Source of the DNA: Alphaproteobacteria bacterium
Lineage (GTDB): Bacteria > Pseudomonadota > Alphaproteobacteria > Puniceispirillales > Puniceispirillaceae
Direction of reading: 5' to 3'
DNA length: 6,312 nt
Assembly: GCA_011525265.1 (NCBI GenBank)
Contig: WTHV01000140.1
Span: forward strand, 1-6,312
Part shown: positions 5,372 to 6,312 of the stretch, piece after piece
How positions within the stretch are numbered: position 1 is the first letter of the stretch
Layout: each line of letters opens with the position of its first letter
Notes under the pieces: generated by a model
Seen by the model: only the letters and a program-made list of their open reading frames with translations
Told to the model about the DNA's origin: nothing
Database searches by the model: none
Made by a program: the position numbers and the translations under genes

Positions 5372-6312
5372 ATGTCTCAAACACAATTTAAAAATCCGGT
5401 TGTAAGATGGGTTGATCACAGATTGCCAATCTTTAGCATGTTGAATCATACATTGAATGATTACCCAACACCGCGCAACTTGAACTATTTTTGGAATTTT
5501 GGTTCTCTTGCTGGTCTATCATTGGTGATCATGATCGTCACTGGCATTACGCTAGCGATGAGCTATACACCGCATGTTGATTATGCGTTCGAATCTGTTG
5601 AGCGTATCATGCGTGATGTAAACCATGGTTGGCTTATTCGCTATATTCATATGAATGGCGCAAGCTTCTTCTTCATTGTGGTCTTTATCCATATGTTCCG
5701 TGGTTTATATTACGGCTCATACAAAGCGCCACGTGAATTATTGTGGATGCTTGGTGTTGTCATCTTCTTGCTGATGATGGGCACAGCCTTTATGGGCTAT
5801 GTATTGCCATGGGGTCAGATGTCATTCTGGGGTGCAACAGTTATTACCAATTTGTTCTCTGCTGTCCCATTTGTGGGTGATAGCTTGGTGACATTCTTAT
5901 GGGGTGGCTTTTCTGTTGATAACCCAACATTGAACCGTTTCTTTGCCTTGCATTATTTGATGCCATTTGTGATTGCCGGTGTTGTGATTTTGCACATTGT
6001 TGCCTTGCATAAATTTGGCTCAAACAACCCGCTTGGTATTGATATGAATGGGCCACAAGATTCAATCCCATTCCATCCTTATTACACAATCAAGGATTTC
6101 TTTGGCGTATCAGTGTTCTTAACATTGTTTGCCGCAGCGATTTTCTTCTTCCCGAATGCGATGGGTCACCCGGATAATTATATCCCAGCGAACCCGCTTC
6201 AGACACCTGCACATATTGTGCCTGAATGGTATTTCTTGCCATTTTATGCGATTTTGCGTGCTGTGCCTGATAAGCTTGGTGGTGTGATTGCCATGTTTGG
6301 TGCGATTGCGAT
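5372..6312 (+). CDS. petB: Cytochrome b of the bc1 complex, C-terminus cut off by window edge
   Basis: The first 313 codons of cytochrome b, the multi-helix membrane core of ubiquinol-cytochrome c reductase, holding haems bL and bH and both quinone sites. The haem ligands are visible with the bc1-type 14-residue spacing: H93 (RYIHMNGAS) and H194 (ALHYLMPF) for bL, H107 (FIHMFRGLYYG) and H208 (ILHIVALH) for bH. LPWGQMSFWGATVITNL (145-161) is the Qo-side cd region, GSNNPLGI (216-223) follows helix D, and the Qo motif PEWY is at 284-287. The PEWY loop appears on the same chain as the four-histidine part, so this is the undivided mitochondrial/alphaproteobacterial form and not the split b6/subunit IV type. 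Roughly the last 90-110 residues are missing. Leucine is mostly TTG and proline mostly CCA, a bias stronger than in the upstream genes. petC should follow. Confidence 0.97.
   Translation, partial: MSQTQFKNPVVRWVDHRLPIFSMLNHTLNDYPTPRNLNYFWNFGSLAGLSLVIMIVTGITLAMSYTPHVDYAFESVERIMRDVNHGWLIRYIHMNGASFFFIVVFIHMFRGLYYGSYKAPRELLWMLGVVIFLLMMGTAFMGYVLPWGQMSFWGATVITNLFSAVPFVGDSLVTFLWGGFSVDNPTLNRFFALHYLMPFVIAGVVILHIVALHKFGSNNPLGIDMNGPQDSIPFHPYYTIKDFFGVSVFLTLFAAAIFFFPNAMGHPDNYIPANPLQTPAHIVPEWYFLPFYAILRAVPDKLGGVIAMFGAIA

Overview
The window looks like ordinary chromosomal DNA of an alphaproteobacterium with moderate, not GC-rich, base composition. The evidence is the set and order of genes: a DUF1285 protein, a CoA-type Nudix hydrolase, a DUF6111 membrane protein and a class II CCA-adding enzyme in a tight co-directional block, then aerobic hemF and a cytochrome bc1 operon (petA, petB) in the alphaproteobacterial/mitochondrial style. 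A marine lineage such as SAR116 is possible, but the sequence alone does not prove it. No mobile element, tRNA, rRNA or CRISPR array was seen.

Layout. Positions 1-882 lie on the minus strand and hold two unrecognised genes: a 69-residue protein (673-882) and a second protein that runs off the left edge (676 down to 1). They are joined by a 4-base ATGA stop/start overlap. A 119-base divergent intergenic region (883-1001) separates them from a plus-strand block at 1002-4541: DUF1285, Nudix hydrolase, DUF6111, cca and hemF. Gaps in this block are 1 to 34 bases, so it reads as one operon. A 250-base gap (4542-4791) holds a weak terminator candidate, an 11/12 direct repeat and two hairpins. The stronger hairpin lies just upstream of the petA ribosome binding site. 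The bc1 operon follows: petA (Rieske iron-sulfur protein, 4792-5346) and petB (cytochrome b, from 5372, cut by the right edge at about codon 313). petC (cytochrome c1) is expected beyond the window.

How the genes relate. HemF makes protoporphyrinogen IX for haem, and the next operon encodes a haem-rich respiratory complex, so the neighbourhood is biased towards aerobic respiration. The cca block is housekeeping: tRNA 3'-end maturation and Nudix clean-up of CoA derivatives. It also carries two conserved proteins of unknown function, DUF1285 and DUF6111.

No spectacular new system is visible. The least explained parts are the divergent minus-strand gene pair, which may contain a repeated strand-helix unit, and the structured leader of the pet operon.
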